Source: Ensifer adhaerens | GTDB taxonomy: Bacteria; Pseudomonadota; Alphaproteobacteria; Rhizobiales; Rhizobiaceae | NCBI RefSeq assembly: GCF_002940685.1 | Contig: NZ_PNFP01000001.1 | Span: forward strand, 248,001 to 312,000 | Length of the DNA stretch: 64,000 nucleotides | Direction: 5' to 3' | Shown: positions 1 through 9,072 of the stretch, in pieces | Position numbering within the stretch: the stretch's first letter is position 1 | Layout of the letters: each line of letters starts with the position of its first letter | Notes under the pieces: generated by a model | What the model saw: the letters and a program-made list of their open reading frames with translations, nothing else | The model's database searches: none | Told to the model about the DNA's origin: nothing | Translations under genes and position numbers: made by a program

Positions 1-847
1 GCAGGCCGAGCTTCATGCGCTCGCCGGCAAGCTCACCATAGGAGAGCGAGCCCATGCCGGTGAGGATGGCAACGAGCCCGGCCTTCGGATCGGCCTCGAC
101 GGCCTTGGTGGCGGCACCATCCGGGGTCCAGTTGGCGACCATTTCCTTGAGGTCGGAAACGAGCAGCTCGGAAGCGGCCTTCAGATAGGCGGCGCGGCGG
201 TCGCAATTGCCGCCGGTGCAGGCCTTGGTGTCGTAGTCCGTATAGGGGCGGTTGCCGGCGCCGGCCTTGGTGCCGTTCAGATCCTGGCCCCAGAGCAGGA
301 ACTCGATTGCGTGGTAACCGGTCGCGACGTTCGCCTCGATGCCGCCGGCTTCCTGCAGCGTGCCCGCCAGGAATTCCGGCGTGATGTTGGAAGCGTCGAC
401 GTCCTTGCCGTCGATCTTGATCGTCTTGTTGGCAATTACGTTGGCGGTGAAGAGGGCGTTTTCGTCGCTCTCGCTGCCGTAGCTCGGATCGACATAGTCG
501 ATCAGGCCTTCGTCGAGCGGCCAGGCGTTGACCTTGCCTTCCCATTCGTCGACGATCGCGTTGCCGAAGCGGTAGACTTCGGTTTCCTGATAGGGGTTGC
601 GGGCCTTGAGCCAGGCTTCGCGCGCAGCCTTCAGCGTTTCTTCGCTCGGCGTCGCGATCAGCGCGTCGACGGCCTTGTGCAGCGCTTCCGCGGTCGTCAG
701 CGCATCTTCGAACTTGGCGTGGGCGACGGCGGTGTAGTGCTTCACCACGGCGGCGGCATCGGTTGCGGCATGGGCCGGCTGCAGGGCGAGCGCCGACGTC
801 GCCGTCATCAGCGCCAGCGCGGCGCCGCGGAAGAAATTCTTGGTCAT
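1..847 (-). CDS. Imelysin-like iron-regulated exported protein (3' end cut by window edge)
   Basis: The reading frame starts at an ATG at 847, preceded by an AGGAGAGG ribosome-binding site, and runs off the left edge after 282 codons, so the C-terminus is missing. Residues 1-28 look like a Sec signal peptide ending in AHA. The mature part has the imelysin/peptidase M75 motif GYHAIE at residues 177-182 (GxHxxE), followed by FLLWG, as in IrpA-type periplasmic or outer-membrane iron-regulated proteins. Members of this family are linked to bacterial iron uptake; despite the old insulin-cleaving name, protease activity is doubtful. A good match to an Irr-type iron control element lies upstream (986-1002), which fits iron regulation. 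The exact role (metal or haem handling) cannot be read from the sequence. Confidence 0.85.
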   Translation of the reverse strand, partial: MTKNFFRGAALALMTATSALALQPAHAATDAAAVVKHYTAVAHAKFEDALTTAEALHKAVDALIATPSEETLKAAREAWLKARNPYQETEVYRFGNAIVDEWEGKVNAWPLDEGLIDYVDPSYGSESDENALFTANVIANKTIKIDGKDVDASNITPEFLAGTLQEAGGIEANVATGYHAIEFLLWGQDLNGTKAGAGNRPYTDYDTKACTGGNCDRRAAYLKAASELLVSDLKEMVANWTPDGAATKAVEADPKAGLVAILTGMGSLSYGELAGERMKLGL

Positions 848-985
848 GACCCTCTCCTGTTGCTCCTTCGGCGCAGCCGAGCGAGCCCGCAAATGCGGCG
901 TCGTTCAGGCGTTGGGGCCACATGACGAGGCCCGGCCGAGCCTGCCTCTCATGAACCAAAAGCAAACTTGTGTCAAAGTGTATAG

Positions 986-1002
986 TTTAGAACGTTTTCA
1001 AT
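986..1002 (-). promoter_or_regulatory. ICE-like (Irr) box upstream of the imelysin gene
   Basis: On the minus strand the site reads ATTGAAA-ACG-TTCTAAA. One arm is a perfect TTCTAAA and the other agrees at 4 of 7 bases with the palindromic ICE consensus TTTAGAA-N3-TTCTAAA bound by Irr in rhizobia. It lies about 140 bp upstream of the imelysin start, in the only non-coding stretch before that gene, next to a TTGACA hexamer at 972-977 (minus strand). That Irr binds here is inferred. Confidence 0.5.
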
Positions 1003-1036
1003 CTGATGCGCGTATTTTGACCAATGTCAAACGGCG

Positions 1037-2323
1037 TCAACCCTTGCGTTGCATCAGGCAGAAGAAGAAGCCGTCCGTGCCGGTCGAGGCGGGCGTCAGC
1101 GTCACTGTCTTCATGTCGGCCGACCAGGGCTGCGGCTTGTCGGTGCCGAACAGCGTCGCCCAGATGTCGGCGGCCGACAGGATCTCGAATTCCGGGTTGT
1201 CCTCGCAGAAGCCGTAGACCTGCGCCTCGTTCTCCTCCGGCAGAACCGAGCAGGTGACGTAGATCAGGTGTCCGCCGGGCCGGACGAACTGGGCGGCACT
1301 CGCCAGCGCTTCTTCCTGCTGGGAGATGCGCTCTTCGAGGTTCTTCTGGTTGAGCCGCCACTTGGTGTCGGGCCGCCGGCGCCAGGTGCCGGTGCCGGTG
1401 CAGGGCGCGTCGACCAGAACGCGGTCGAAGCGGCCGGCAAGCGGCGCGAGGCTGTCGGTCGATTCATGCACCTGGACATTGCGGGTGCCGGCGCGCTTCA
1501 GCCGCTCGATGATCGGGGCAAGCCGCTTGCGGTCGGTGTCGTAGGCGTGCACCTGGCCCTTGTTGTTCATCGCCGCCGACATGGCCAGCGTCTTGCCGCC
1601 GCCGCCGGCGCAATAGTCGAGCACCTGCTCGCCTTCCTGCGGGTAGGCGAGATCGGCGACGATCTGCGAGCCTTCGTCCTGGACCTCGAACCAGCCCTTC
1701 TGGAAGGAGAGTTCGGCCGTGACGTTCGGCAGGCGCGATGCGCCTTCGCCGGCCGGAATGCGGATGCCGTTGCGGGCGATCGTTGCAGGTTCTGCACCGC
1801 TGCGCTCGAGCGCCTTCAGCACCTTGGCGCGCGAGGCCTTCAGCGTGTTGGCGCGCAGGTCGAGCGTCGGTCGGCCGGCGAGCGCCTTGGCTTCCTCCAG
1901 CCAGTCGTCGGAGAAGTTCTCTTCGAAGGAGGCCTGGACCCATTCGGGGATATCGCCCTGCACGTGGGCCGGCGCGTCTTCGATCCGGCGCGACGTGAAG
2001 GCCTGAAGCTGTTCAGCCGGTGCCTCCGGCGCAAACTTGTCGCCATCGAGTTCGGCTGCGAGCGTTTCCGGCGTGAAGCCCCATTGACGGTACATGACGG
2101 CATGGCCGAGTGCGGCGGCGCTGTCGCTGTCCATCAGGTAGGCGTGGGAGAGTTTCATGCGAAGGGCGTCGTAGACGATGTTGCCGATCGCGGAGCGGTC
2201 GCCGGATCCGGCGAAACGGTGGGCAAGGCCCCAATCCTTGAGCGCGTCGGCGACCGGGCGCTTCCGCTTTTCGATATCCTCAAGAACCTCAATGGCTCCA
2301 GCGAGCCTGCCGCCCAAACGCAT
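1037..2323 (-). CDS. RsmB/NOP2/Sun-family RNA cytosine-C5 methyltransferase
   Basis: This 428-residue protein is an AdoMet-dependent RNA m5C methyltransferase of the NOP2/Sun/RsmB family, probably acting on rRNA. The AdoMet-binding loop CAGGGGKT is at residues 238-245. The catalytic DAPCTGTGT motif follows at 305-313 (Cys308), and the second cysteine motif TCS is at 357-359. These two cysteines are the nucleophile and the release cysteine of the family. The N-terminal ~150 residues are helical and more variable, as expected of the RNA-binding part. It is transcribed towards the imelysin gene and ends close to that gene's promoter. The target nucleotide cannot be predicted, so no specific gene name is given. 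Confidence 0.9.
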   Translation of the reverse strand: MRLGGRLAGAIEVLEDIEKRKRPVADALKDWGLAHRFAGSGDRSAIGNIVYDALRMKLSHAYLMDSDSAAALGHAVMYRQWGFTPETLAAELDGDKFAPEAPAEQLQAFTSRRIEDAPAHVQGDIPEWVQASFEENFSDDWLEEAKALAGRPTLDLRANTLKASRAKVLKALERSGAEPATIARNGIRIPAGEGASRLPNVTAELSFQKGWFEVQDEGSQIVADLAYPQEGEQVLDYCAGGGGKTLAMSAAMNNKGQVHAYDTDRKRLAPIIERLKRAGTRNVQVHESTDSLAPLAGRFDRVLVDAPCTGTGTWRRRPDTKWRLNQKNLEERISQQEEALASAAQFVRPGGHLIYVTCSVLPEENEAQVYGFCEDNPEFEILSAADIWATLFGTDKPQPWSADMKTVTLTPASTGTDGFFFCLMQRKG

Positions 2324-2457
2324 CTTCGATCAACTCCTTTTTCGCCGTGGTAACGGCGATGGCATCGAAGAGCAAGACGGAAGAGAAGATTAACCGCTCG
2401 GAACGGTCTTCCCAAGTAAAGCCGCCTGGCCACTGGCCGGGCCGCAGTATTTCAAGA

Positions 2458-2832
2458 TCAGGAATTGATGACGCGATAACAGATGCTGGCATGGCCGGAA
2501 CGGATCATGCCGATCTGCGAGGCTGCAGCCTTGGAAAGATCGATCACGCGGCCACGAATGAACGGCCCACGGTCGTTGATGCGAACGACCACGCTCTTGC
2601 CGTTGCGCTTGTTGGTGACCTGCACCTTGGTGCCGAATTTCAGGCTCCGATGAGCGGCCGTCAGGTGCGCGGCATTCATGCGTTCACCGGAGGCGGTCTT
2701 GGAGGTCAGCGCATACCAGGATGCGCCGCCGCAGCCAGCACCGGCTGCATGGCTATCGGAAACGGAAACGAGACCGATCGCGGTCGTGAACAGCGCTGCC
2801 GCGGCAGCAGTCTTGATCTTCGCTGGCGTCAA
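2458..2832 (-). CDS. RlpA-like double-psi beta-barrel exported protein
   Basis: This small exported protein has a signal peptide (a basic start, then an Ala/Leu-rich segment ending near SHA) followed by a double-psi beta-barrel typical of RlpA. Visible family marks are GGASWYA near the mature N-terminus, [25 protein letters not shown], the NDRGPF motif with its catalytic-type Asp, and [10 protein letters not shown]. RlpA proteins are septal-ring or cell-envelope lytic transglycosylases acting on peptidoglycan; this one lacks a SPOR domain. I place the start at a TTG at 2832 because a strong GAGGGG site sits 9 bp upstream. An in-frame TTG at 2853 would add seven residues but lacks such a site. 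Activity is inferred from family only. Confidence 0.8.
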   Translation of the reverse strand: MTPAKIKTAAAAALFTTAIGLVSVSDSHAAGAGCGGASWYALTSKTASGERMNAAHLTAAHRSLKFGTKVQVTNKRNGKSVVVRINDRGPFIRGRVIDLSKAAASQIGMIRSGHASICYRVINS

Positions 2833-3293
2833 ACTGGCGATCCCCTCGGTCAAAACACTTGGTTAAAAACTTCTGGGAACCGCTAATTGGGGCGAAAAAT
2901 GGCGAAAACGTGCTTCAACCGTTTACGTTCTATTAGGGTTTATTAAAAAAGGACGAAAATTCAAAAACGTAGATTGTTTGAAATAGTTTAAATGCATCGC
3001 GGAAGTTCTTTGGAATCAGCGGTTGAACGCTCGACGGCCTCCGCACGCGAGCCGAGCTCGGTGGTAAACGAAAAACTTCATTAAAAATTTCGAATTGGAC
3101 GAATCTTCCGGATTCTTGATGGTCGAAAACTCGCTACTATCGCACAGGTTGTATGAAATTCGCCAAGTATCGAACGAATATCCAAAGAATGTCACAATTG
3201 CGATCGCCGAGCCCTCACCATTACTGACGGACTGACTGTCGGCGTTCTATAAGCATTACGGGTTATGCTGTCAGGCGCGTGCCCTATTGCATT
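2833..3293. other. AT-rich intergenic gap, no gene recognised
   Basis: About 440 bases without a convincing coding frame. The stretch from roughly 2880 to 3180 is clearly AT-rich compared with the surrounding genes, with several runs of A or T. It must hold the promoter of the RlpA-like gene. I see no tRNA, clear terminator or repeat. A small RNA cannot be excluded. Confidence 0.6.
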
Positions 3294-4169
3294 TCACTGT
3301 CCGCGCCAGGCGCCGGACTGCCAGAGCTGTGCAAGCGAAACGCGATAATCCGGATAGGCAAACTCAAAGCCTGCGGCGCGGATGCGGGCATTCGAAACGC
3401 GCTTGTTTTCGCCATAGAAGGAGCGGGCCATGGGCGAGAGTTCCGCCTGCTCGAACGGGGTCTCCGGCGGCGGCTCGACGCCCATCAGCCTTGCTGCTTC
3501 CGCCACCACGTCCTGCGGCGGCGCCGGCTCGTTGTCGGTGATGTTGAAGACGCCTGAGGTGCCGTTGTCGGCAAGAAACAGTGCAGAGGCGCCGATATCC
3601 TCGACGCGGATGCGGTTGAAGACCTGGCCCGGCTTGATCAGGCGCCTGGCGGTACCGTTTGCAAGATTGCAGAAGGCGTTGCGGCCGGGGCCGTAGATAC
3701 CGGCAAGCCGCAGCACGGCGACCGGAATGTCCTGCTTCGCGCCGAAGGCGATCCAGGCGTCCTCCGCCTCCACCCGTTCGACCGAGCGCGCCGAAACCGG
3801 CTTGCGCAGCATGTCTTCGGTGACCCACGCGCCGCCATGATCGCCGTAGACGCCGACCGTCGAGAGATAGCCGATCCATTTGAGGTTTGGCGCCAGCTGC
3901 GCGAGGTCCGGGCTCCCGGCGCGAAACATGGGGTCGCCGTCGCGGCCGGGCGCGATCGACTGGATCAGGTGCGTTGCCTGTCCGAAAGCGGCGGCAAGGT
4001 CGTCAGAGATGGTCTCGCCGTCAAAGAGGATCGACTGGATGCCGGCCTGTTCGAGCCTCAGGGCTTTCTCGGCCGTGCGAGAGGTCCCGGTGACGCTGTC
4101 GGCCGTGGGGGCCATCGCCCGTGCGATTGCAGTGCCGGAATAGCCGGCGCCAAGGATCAGGACATGCAT
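3294..4169 (-). CDS. NAD(P)-binding epimerase/SDR-type oxidoreductase (YeeZ-like)
   Basis: This extended-SDR-like protein of about 291 residues starts [16 protein letters not shown], giving the Rossmann glycine motif GAGYSG at the very N-terminus. [11 protein letters not shown] resembles the catalytic region of NAD-dependent epimerases, and [11 protein letters not shown] is a second family mark. I choose the ATG at 4169, preceded by GGGAG, over an ATG at 4193. The chosen start overlaps the end of queG by 13 bp, so this is the last gene of a three-gene transcript (glutathione transferase, queG, this gene). The substrate is unknown. The tight linkage to queG does not by itself imply a role in queuosine synthesis. 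Confidence 0.82.
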   Translation of the reverse strand: MHVLILGAGYSGTAIARAMAPTADSVTGTSRTAEKALRLEQAGIQSILFDGETISDDLAAAFGQATHLIQSIAPGRDGDPMFRAGSPDLAQLAPNLKWIGYLSTVGVYGDHGGAWVTEDMLRKPVSARSVERVEAEDAWIAFGAKQDIPVAVLRLAGIYGPGRNAFCNLANGTARRLIKPGQVFNRIRVEDIGASALFLADNGTSGVFNITDNEPAPPQDVVAEAARLMGVEPPPETPFEQAELSPMARSFYGENKRVSNARIRAAGFEFAYPDYRVSLAQLWQSGAWRGQ

Positions 4170-5359
4170 CGGCTTACTCCCGCAATCTGCCATTCGTTGA
4201 GGACGTCTTCGTCAGTCTCTCGCTCGCATTGTTCGGCAATTTCCGCAAGCGCCGCGGGCGCGACCAATCGTGACAGCGCCCAGACCGCCATCGCCCGAAC
4301 GACCGGTGAGGCGTCGGCGAGGCGCGCTCGAACTGCGGGCGCGAGTGCGGCATCCCTGGAGTTGCCCGCCGCGATCAGCACGTTCCTGACAAAGCGATCG
4401 CGGCCGATGCGCTTGACCGGCGAACCCGAAAACAGGCTGCGAAAGCCCGGATCATCGAGAGCGAGCAGGGCCTCGAGGGGCGGCGCCTTGAGGTCCTCGC
4501 GGGCCTTCAGCTTCATTTCGGAGGCTGCCTGGGCGAACTTGTTCCAGGGGCAGGCGGCAAGACAGTCGTCGCAGCCATAGATGCGGTTGCCCATCAACGG
4601 CCTGAGTTCCCTGTCGATCGGGCCCTTGTGCTCGATCGTCAGGTAGGAAATGCAGCGCCGCGCGTCGATCCGGTAGGGCGCTGGAAACGCGTCGGTGGGA
4701 CAGGCATCCAGGCAGGCGCGACAGGAGCCGCAATGGTCGCGCTCGGGTTCGTCGAAGGCCAGCTCTGCAGTTGTGAACAGGCTGCCGAGAAACAGCCACG
4801 AGCCGAACTCGCGGCTGACGAGATTGGTGTGCTTGCCCTGCCAGCCAAGGCCCGCCTTTTCGGCCAGCGGCTTTTCCATCACCGGGGCCGTGTCGACGAA
4901 GACCTTGACGTCCTCTCCGGCGCGCGCGGCAAATCGGGTTGCGACTTCCTTGAGCTTGCCCTTGATGATGTCGTGATAGTCGCGGTTCTGGGCATAGACG
5001 GAGATCGCGCCGCGGTCGACCTGTTCGAGAATGCCGCGCGGATCGTCGTCCGGCCCGTAGTTCATCGCGAACATGACGACGGATCGCACCTCGCTCCAGA
5101 GCGTGCGCGGATCGGAGCGGCGCCCGGCCGTCTCTTCGAGCCAGTCCATCGTGCCGTGGAAGCCCTCGTCGAGAAAGTCTCGAAGCCGTGCCGGCGCCTG
5201 CGGAATGGCGTCGGGCCGGGTGATGCGACAGAGATCGAAGCCCTTGTCGGCCGCCTCGGCCTTCAGGAACGCCGTCAGCTTCTGCCGCCGCCGTTCCTCG
5301 CTGTCTGCCTTGGCATCGATGCCGGGCACGGTTTCCGCCTCAGAAGTCGAGATCCGCAT
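4157..5359 (-). CDS. queG: Epoxyqueuosine reductase QueG
   Basis: QueG reduces epoxyqueuosine to queuosine in the tRNA anticodon wobble position, using cobalamin and two [4Fe-4S] clusters. The 400-residue protein shows both ferredoxin-type cysteine sets: C210, C213, C216 and C220 ([11 protein letters not shown]), then C263, C266 and C270 ([13 protein letters not shown]) with C236 between them. The conserved [20 protein letters not shown] segment is at about 154-173 and carries the proton-donating Asp. The C-terminal ~90 residues form a HEAT-like tail, as in the longer family members. The start overlaps the end of the upstream glutathione transferase gene by 20 bp, and the stop overlaps the next gene, so the three are translated as a coupled unit. 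Confidence 0.95.
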   Translation of the reverse strand: MRISTSEAETVPGIDAKADSEERRRQKLTAFLKAEAADKGFDLCRITRPDAIPQAPARLRDFLDEGFHGTMDWLEETAGRRSDPRTLWSEVRSVVMFAMNYGPDDDPRGILEQVDRGAISVYAQNRDYHDIIKGKLKEVATRFAARAGEDVKVFVDTAPVMEKPLAEKAGLGWQGKHTNLVSREFGSWLFLGSLFTTAELAFDEPERDHCGSCRACLDACPTDAFPAPYRIDARRCISYLTIEHKGPIDRELRPLMGNRIYGCDDCLAACPWNKFAQAASEMKLKAREDLKAPPLEALLALDDPGFRSLFSGSPVKRIGRDRFVRNVLIAAGNSRDAALAPAVRARLADASPVVRAMAVWALSRLVAPAALAEIAEQCERETDEDVLNEWQIAGVSRCMS

Positions 5360-6032
5360 AGTGCGGAACGGGGGTCACGCCGCGCACGCGCTCGGCGAGC
5401 AGCGGCCGGAAGGAGGGGCGGGACTTCAGCCGCTGGTACCACTCCTTGGCGGTCGGGGCGTCCGACCAGTCGATTTCGCCGAGATAGTCGAGCACGGACA
5501 CCGTCGCGGCGGCAGCGAGGTCGGCATAGGAAATCCGGTCGCCGGCAAGCCAGGTGCGCGATCCGGCCAGCCAAGAGAGATATTTCATGTGCTGGCGGAT
5601 GTTGGCGCGGGAGGTGCGCAGGATCTTGCTGTCGGGCGCGCCGCCGCCCTGGTCCGGGGTCATCTGCAGCTTGTAGATCCGTTCGCGCACCAGCGGCCGC
5701 GTCACGTCGGCTTCCATCTTCTGCAGGAACCACTCGACCAGCCGGCGGATCTCCGCGCGCTGGAACGGGTCCTCGGCCAGAAGCCGCCGATCCCGCTTCA
5801 TGATGCCGTTCGTCTCGTCGAGATATTCCGAGATGATCGTGGCGCCACAGAGCGCCCTCATACTGTCGTCAACATAGACCGGTAGCGTACCGGCCGGGTT
5901 CAACGCCAGGAAGTCGCGCCGGTTCTCCCAGGGCTGCTCCTCCGTCAGTTCCGTCTGGTAGCCGTACTCCGACAGGATCAGGCGAACGAAGCGTGAAGCG
6001 GCGGACATGGGGTGGTGATACAGTGTCGGCAT
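5340..6032 (-). CDS. Glutathione S-transferase family protein
   Basis: This 230-residue cytosolic glutathione transferase-like protein has an N-terminal thioredoxin fold ([20 protein letters not shown], with the cis-Pro segment [12 protein letters not shown] at about 45-56) and a C-terminal helical domain. The latter carries the family N-capping region [15 protein letters not shown]. The putative active-site Ser/Tyr lies in the first helix turn (HHPMSAASR). It is the first gene of a coupled unit with queG. Its physiological substrate is not predictable. The start ATG at 6032 faces the divergent uppP gene across about 160 bp. Confidence 0.88.
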   Translation of the reverse strand: MPTLYHHPMSAASRFVRLILSEYGYQTELTEEQPWENRRDFLALNPAGTLPVYVDDSMRALCGATIISEYLDETNGIMKRDRRLLAEDPFQRAEIRRLVEWFLQKMEADVTRPLVRERIYKLQMTPDQGGGAPDSKILRTSRANIRQHMKYLSWLAGSRTWLAGDRISYADLAAAATVSVLDYLGEIDWSDAPTAKEWYQRLKSRPSFRPLLAERVRGVTPVPHYADLDF

Positions 6033-6191
6033 CGATGATCTGGCTTCTCAGGGCTTTGCTGGGGGCGTCAGCGTGGCGGCGCAAGCGTCTGGCCACGGCT
6101 CATGTGTTAGAGCTATAGAAATTTGTGGTGGCAAACACAAGCGAATCAGCCTTTTCCTCCCACTCCAAAACTTGTCAGGAAAATCTCATAT

Positions 6192-6998
6192 ATGGCGGAT
6201 CAATCGATCATCAGTGCGCTTGTCCTCGGTCTGATCGAGGGCCTGACGGAGTTTATCCCCGTCTCGTCGACGGCGCACGTCCTTCTCGCCGGCCACTTCC
6301 TCGGCTTCAAGTCGCCGGGCAACACCTTCGCCGTCCTCATCCAGCTCGGCGCCATTCTGGCGATCCTGCTCGTCTATTTCCAGAAGCTTCTGTCGATCGC
6401 ACTGGCGCTGCCGACAAGCGTCAAGGCGCGCCGCTTCGTGGTGTCGGTGTTGCTCGCTTTCCTGCCGGCGGCGGTCATCGGCGCCATCGCCCATGATTTC
6501 ATCAAGACGGTGCTGTTTGAAACGCCCGCCCTGATCTGCGTCGTGCTGATCGTCGGCGGCATCATCCTCTATGTGATCGACCGGCTGCCGCTTCAGCCGC
6601 GCTACACGGACGTGATGGACTATCCGCCGTCGCTGGCGCTGAAAATCGGCCTGTTCCAGTGCCTGGCGATGATCCCCGGCACCTCCCGTTCCGGTGCGAC
6701 GATCGCCGGCGCCCTGCTGATGGGAACAGACAAGCGCTCGGCCGCCGAGTTTTCGTTCTTCCTGGCCATGCCGACGATGCTCGGCGCTTTCACGCTGGAC
6801 CTCTACAAGAACCGCGACGCGCTGTCCTTCGACGACTTCACCGTGATTGCCGTCGGTTTCATCGCCGCCTTCGTCGCCGGCATCTTCGTCGTGCGCTCGC
6901 TGCTCGACTTCGTCTCGCGCCGCGGTTTCACGCCGTTCGCCATCTGGCGCATCATCGTCGGGACCGCCGGCCTGATCGGGCTGTGGCTTCTCGGCTGA
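6192..6998 (+). CDS. uppP: Undecaprenyl-diphosphatase (BacA/UppP)
   Basis: This integral membrane enzyme dephosphorylates undecaprenyl diphosphate to recycle the lipid carrier of peptidoglycan and polysaccharide synthesis. The 268-residue sequence shows the two BacA signatures, [14 protein letters not shown] near residues 16-29 and [14 protein letters not shown] in the second half, set among about eight hydrophobic segments. I choose the ATG at 6192, preceded by AGGAAA; an upstream in-frame start at 6123 would add 23 hydrophilic residues with no family support. This is not the SbmA-like symbiosis protein also called BacA in rhizobia. A bidirectional terminator follows at 7026-7058. Confidence 0.96.
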   Translation: MADQSIISALVLGLIEGLTEFIPVSSTAHVLLAGHFLGFKSPGNTFAVLIQLGAILAILLVYFQKLLSIALALPTSVKARRFVVSVLLAFLPAAVIGAIAHDFIKTVLFETPALICVVLIVGGIILYVIDRLPLQPRYTDVMDYPPSLALKIGLFQCLAMIPGTSRSGATIAGALLMGTDKRSAAEFSFFLAMPTMLGAFTLDLYKNRDALSFDDFTVIAVGFIAAFVAGIFVVRSLLDFVSRRGFTPFAIWRIIVGTAGLIGLWLLG

Positions 6999-7025
6999 GC
7001 CGGGATCGACGGATCTCAATCGAAG

Positions 7026-7058
7026 AAAAAAGGCGCGTTCCGGACGCGCCTTTTTCTT
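7026..7058. terminator. Rho-independent terminator after uppP, likely bidirectional
   Basis: Perfect 7-bp stem (7032-7038 with 7044-7050) with a 5-base loop, flanked by an A-run on the left and TTTTTCTTT on the right, so it can work on both strands. Confidence 0.85.
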
Positions 7059-7075
7059 TGACCTGAAACAGGTCT

Positions 7076-7119
7076 CCAAAAACAAAGCCGCGTGCGTCTC
7101 AAGGAGAAACGCACGCGGC
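7076..7119 (-). terminator. Terminator of the 53-residue exported protein gene
   Basis: Perfect 11-bp inverted repeat (7087-7097 with 7109-7119) around an 11-base loop, followed on the minus strand by TTTGTTTTTGG. It lies about 50 bp after the stop codon of the small gene at 7168. Confidence 0.85.
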
Positions 7120-7167
7120 CACTGGCCCCCGCCAATAACTTTTTGATGCCTCGTCGAGGCGCCGGCC

Positions 7168-7329
7168 TTAGTTGCCGGAAAGATCGATCGATGCCGTCGT
7201 GCACGGATCGACGCCGTAGGCCGGCGCACAATCCTTGCCGCTGCTCGCGACCGTGTTCGGCGCGATGAATGAGCCAGCCAGAATGATCAGTGCCGCACAC
7301 GCAAAAAAGATTGCGATCGACTTGCCCAT
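7168..7329 (-). CDS. Small exported or membrane-anchored protein (53 aa), unknown function
   Basis: A 53-codon frame beginning MGKSIAIFFACAALIILAGS: a lysine followed by an uninterrupted hydrophobic segment (residues 5-23), then a short polar tail with two cysteines (C34 and C43) and ending DLSGN. It reads as a small secreted or single-span protein with a possible disulfide-bonded tail. There is no lipobox cysteine at a suitable distance. An AAAGG site lies about 10 bp upstream of the ATG and a strong terminator follows, so it looks like a stand-alone expressed gene and not a chance frame. I do not recognise the family, and the function is unknown. Confidence 0.6.
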   Translation of the reverse strand: MGKSIAIFFACAALIILAGSFIAPNTVASSGKDCAPAYGVDPCTTASIDLSGN

Positions 7330-7507
7330 GGACGCTATGCCTTTCGAGATTGCTGCTGCCGCCCGCCGTCATGCCTTGGGATCGGGGGCGCGAGGCGGTG
7401 TTTAGTTGGTGGATATGACATGATCAATATCAGGACATGTTGAATTTGCGGTAAATGCCAATCGCTTTTCCGACTGCGGCAGAACTGCAACGCTGTTACC
7501 GCAATAC

Positions 7508-7542
7508 AACAGAAAACGGCCGCCGGTGGTTCCGGCGGCCGT
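7508..7542 (-). terminator. Terminator of the NDUFA9-like gene
   Basis: Perfect 11-bp GC-rich stem (7516-7526 with 7532-7542) and a 5-base loop, followed on the minus strand by TTTTCTGTT. It sits 28 bp past the stop codon at 7570. Confidence 0.8.
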
Positions 7543-7569
7543 TCAAAAAAATCGCTTAGTCGCTGCCGA

Positions 7570-8550
7570 TCAGGCGGCGCGGCCGCTGCGGGTATACTGG
7601 CCCTGCGGGCGGTAGCGCACCAGATAGGTCGGCAGGATCGGCTCCAGCATCGTCGGCTCGATGCCGATGCCGGAAAGCGTGCGGCCCTCCGATACGGCCT
7701 TTGCCGAGACGACATTGTCGGATTTCAGCAACACCACCTGGTCGGCGGTGAGCGGCGGCGTGACGAAGGGGATCAGCGACGAAACGCTGCCGATCAGGGA
7801 CGCGACGCCGAAGGGCAGCGAGACGAGCGTGCGCTTGCGGTCGATCGTGTTGAGCATGATCTCGAGACAGTCGCGGAAGCTCAGGACATCCGGGCCACCG
7901 AGTTCGTAGATCTTGCCCTTGGCGATCTTGCCATCGACGGCGCGGGCCACAGCTTCGGCGACGTCGGTCACGTAGACGGGCTGGAATTTCGTCTCACCAC
8001 CACCGACCAGCGGCAGGACCGGCGAGAAGCGGGCCATGTTGGCGAACTTGTTGAAGAAGCCGTCCTCGGGGCCGAAGACGACCGACGGACGCAGGATGAT
8101 CGCGTCGGGCTTCGTTTCCAGGATAGCGGCCTCGGCGCGGCCCTTGCTGCGGGCGTAGTTCGATGCAGAGGACGCGTCGGCGCCGATGGCCGAGATGTGC
8201 GTCAGCGTGGCACCGACGCCGCGGGCAGCTTCGGCCACGGCGCGGGCGCCGAAATCCTGCACCGCATCGAAGGTGTTGCGGCCGCTTTCGAACAGCACGC
8301 CGACGCAGTTGATGACGTGGTCGGAGCCTTCGACGGCACGGTCGACCGACTTGCGGTAGCGCAGGTTCGCCTGGACAAAGGAGATCTGGCCGACATTGCC
8401 GAGCGGCTGGAGATGACCGGCAAGGTCCGGCCGGCGAACGGCGACGCGGATGCGATAGCCGCGCTTGGCGAGCGCGCGCACCACATGACGGCCGACGAAC
8501 CCGGATCCGCCGAAAATCGTCACCAGCGGCGGAAGGTTGGACAAGGTCAT
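7570..8550 (-). CDS. Complex I NDUFA9-like NAD(P)-binding protein
   Basis: This 326-residue atypical SDR starts with a Rossmann motif, VTIFGGSGFVGRHVVRALAKRG (glycines at about 14-20). HISAIGADASSASNYARSKGRAE carries the Y-x-x-x-K pair, and RPSVVFGPEDGFFNKFANMARF follows. This combination is typical of the alphaproteobacterial relatives of the mitochondrial complex I accessory subunit NDUFA9. The family binds NADPH; in bacteria its enzymatic role is not established and may concern quinone or lipid metabolism. It stands alone, with its own terminator, and is not next to nuo genes here. Confidence 0.85.
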   Translation of the reverse strand: MTLSNLPPLVTIFGGSGFVGRHVVRALAKRGYRIRVAVRRPDLAGHLQPLGNVGQISFVQANLRYRKSVDRAVEGSDHVINCVGVLFESGRNTFDAVQDFGARAVAEAARGVGATLTHISAIGADASSASNYARSKGRAEAAILETKPDAIILRPSVVFGPEDGFFNKFANMARFSPVLPLVGGGETKFQPVYVTDVAEAVARAVDGKIAKGKIYELGGPDVLSFRDCLEIMLNTIDRKRTLVSLPFGVASLIGSVSSLIPFVTPPLTADQVVLLKSDNVVSAKAVSEGRTLSGIGIEPTMLEPILPTYLVRYRPQGQYTRSGRAA

Positions 8551-8669
8551 GGGATGTGCACTCCTGATCGGGTCGGAAAGAATTGATTGCTACATAGCCC
8601 AACAGCCGCGAGAGGTGAAGGCCAATCGGCGTCGGCTTGCAGGGCCTGCGGAAGGTGGCGGCCGAGGGA

Positions 8670-8957
8670 TCAGACGCCTTCGACGACCACCATTTCGGCG
8701 TCGGCGACTTCCTGGCGGATCGCGGCGGCAATCTGGTACTCGGGCGAGTTGTAACAGTCGACCGCTGCCTGCAGCGACGGAAACTCGATGACGACGTTGC
8801 GGGCGCGAACGCCGCCCTCCAGTCGATGATGCGTACCGCCGCGTGCCAGAAAATTGGCGCCGTATTTCTCGAAGGCGGGCTTTGCCGCCGCCACATAGTC
8901 CTTGTAGCGCTCGGGGTCGCGGACATCGACCCGTGCGATCCAGTATCCCTTGGCCAT
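8670..8957 (-). CDS. DUF1330 domain protein
   Basis: A 95-residue protein that is a single DUF1330 (dimeric alpha+beta barrel, ABM-like) domain: MAKGYWIARVDVRDPERY at the start, FLARGGTHHRLEGG in the middle and VVIEFPSLQAAVDCYNSPEYQ near the end. The start has a GAGGAGCTCAAT leader, a strong ribosome-binding site. Family members are small cytosolic proteins of unknown or diverse function. It is probably a single-gene unit between the NDUFA9-like gene and pyrF, all on the minus strand. Confidence 0.88.
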   Translation of the reverse strand: MAKGYWIARVDVRDPERYKDYVAAAKPAFEKYGANFLARGGTHHRLEGGVRARNVVIEFPSLQAAVDCYNSPEYQIAAAIRQEVADAEMVVVEGV

Positions 8958-9072
8958 ATTGAGCTCCTCGTCTTGCAGCGCGAACGGCTGACGGGAGTGT
9001 TACTTCCGGCAAATTCGGGCCGAGGTCAAGCGGATCGGCGGGGTCGTCATGTCTGAAGGTGCGTCGCCCGCG

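Noticed and set aside
6192-6998. Symbiosis BacA (SbmA-like peptide transporter)
   Set aside because: The sequence has the undecaprenyl-diphosphatase signatures; the shared name is a coincidence.
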